Source of the DNA: Mucilaginibacter sp. JRF | GTDB taxonomy: Bacteria; Bacteroidota; Bacteroidia; Sphingobacteriales; Sphingobacteriaceae | Direction of reading: 5' to 3' | NCBI RefSeq assembly: GCF_015223065.1 | Contig: NZ_JADFBY010000005.1 | Coordinates: forward strand, 62,001 to 126,000 | Length of the DNA stretch: 64,000 bases | In this document: in pieces, positions 63,998 through 64,000 of the stretch | Numbering within the stretch: the first letter of the stretch is position 1 | Layout: every line of letters begins with the position of its first letter | Made by a program: the position numbers and the translations under genes | Notes under the pieces: generated by a model | What the model was told of the DNA's origin: nothing | The model's input: the letters and a program-made list of their open reading frames with translations, nothing else | Databases searched by the model: none

Positions 63998-64000
63998 AAA

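Overview
The window looks like chromosomal DNA of a Bacteroidota, most likely Sphingobacteriaceae close to Mucilaginibacter or Pedobacter. This rests on: GldB and a PorX-type PglZ response regulator (gliding and type IX secretion genes); a fused lpxC-fabZ gene; an OstA-like gene next to tilS; TAnnTTTG boxes just upstream of many starts; almost no Shine-Dalgarno sequences; and the usual lipoproteins and beta-barrel proteins of this phylum. I found no rRNA, tRNA, CRISPR array, transposase, integrase or phage gene. The genus is an inference; the phylum is close to certain.

Layout. 1-3.9 kb: a truncated TerC gene, pgpA, then a heme oxygenase facing a bacteriophytochrome kinase with overlapping stop codons (bilin chromophore supply and red-light sensing). 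4.2-10.2 kb: a PQQ sugar dehydrogenase, gldB back to back with nadE, a Gly/Trp-rich DUF4136 lipoprotein, a small secreted protein and gpsA. 10.3-20.4 kb: prfB with its programmed frameshift, pgi, serS, a polysaccharide deacetylase and a TolC/adaptor pair, separated by three repeat islands of palindromic elements and a larger structured repeat in two inverted copies. 20.4-24.7 kb: glutaminyl cyclase, a YraN protein, dnaG (whose zinc-finger ligands are lost) and an EamA transporter. 24.8-28.4 kb: four tandem paralogous small lipoproteins, then asnS. 28.4-33.7 kb: a cobalamin-binding-type protein, a PH-like membrane protein, tilS and an OstA-like envelope protein. 33.8-37.2 kb: a TetR / small alpha-beta protein / MFS cassette with a perfect palindromic operator, then an AI-2E family transporter. 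37.2-45.7 kb: an acyltransferase-SGNH fusion, a PH protein, efp (with an unusual tip loop), an ABC ATPase and the lipid A cluster lpxA, lpxC-fabZ, lpxD with an HD phosphohydrolase. 45.8-54.4 kb: porX, tsaE, alanine dehydrogenase, a VanX-type dipeptidase, a YihY membrane protein, a retropepsin-PDZ protein, dtd, a MazG-like enzyme and a DUF4349 lipoprotein. 54.4-64 kb: comB, gcvT, a glycosyltransferase, rnhB, a lone receiver, a large outer-membrane beta-barrel protein, rsgA and a nitrilase-family enzyme.

Most of the window is core metabolism, translation and envelope biogenesis. The accessory-looking parts are the lipoprotein array, the TetR cassette and the repeat islands. The most interesting leads are the structured ~240-bp repeat, the CC-motif lipoprotein array, the EF-P loop lacking the modifiable residue, and the common placement of -7 boxes a few bases from start codons (very short or absent leaders). 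I found no clear defence island or secondary-metabolite cluster.
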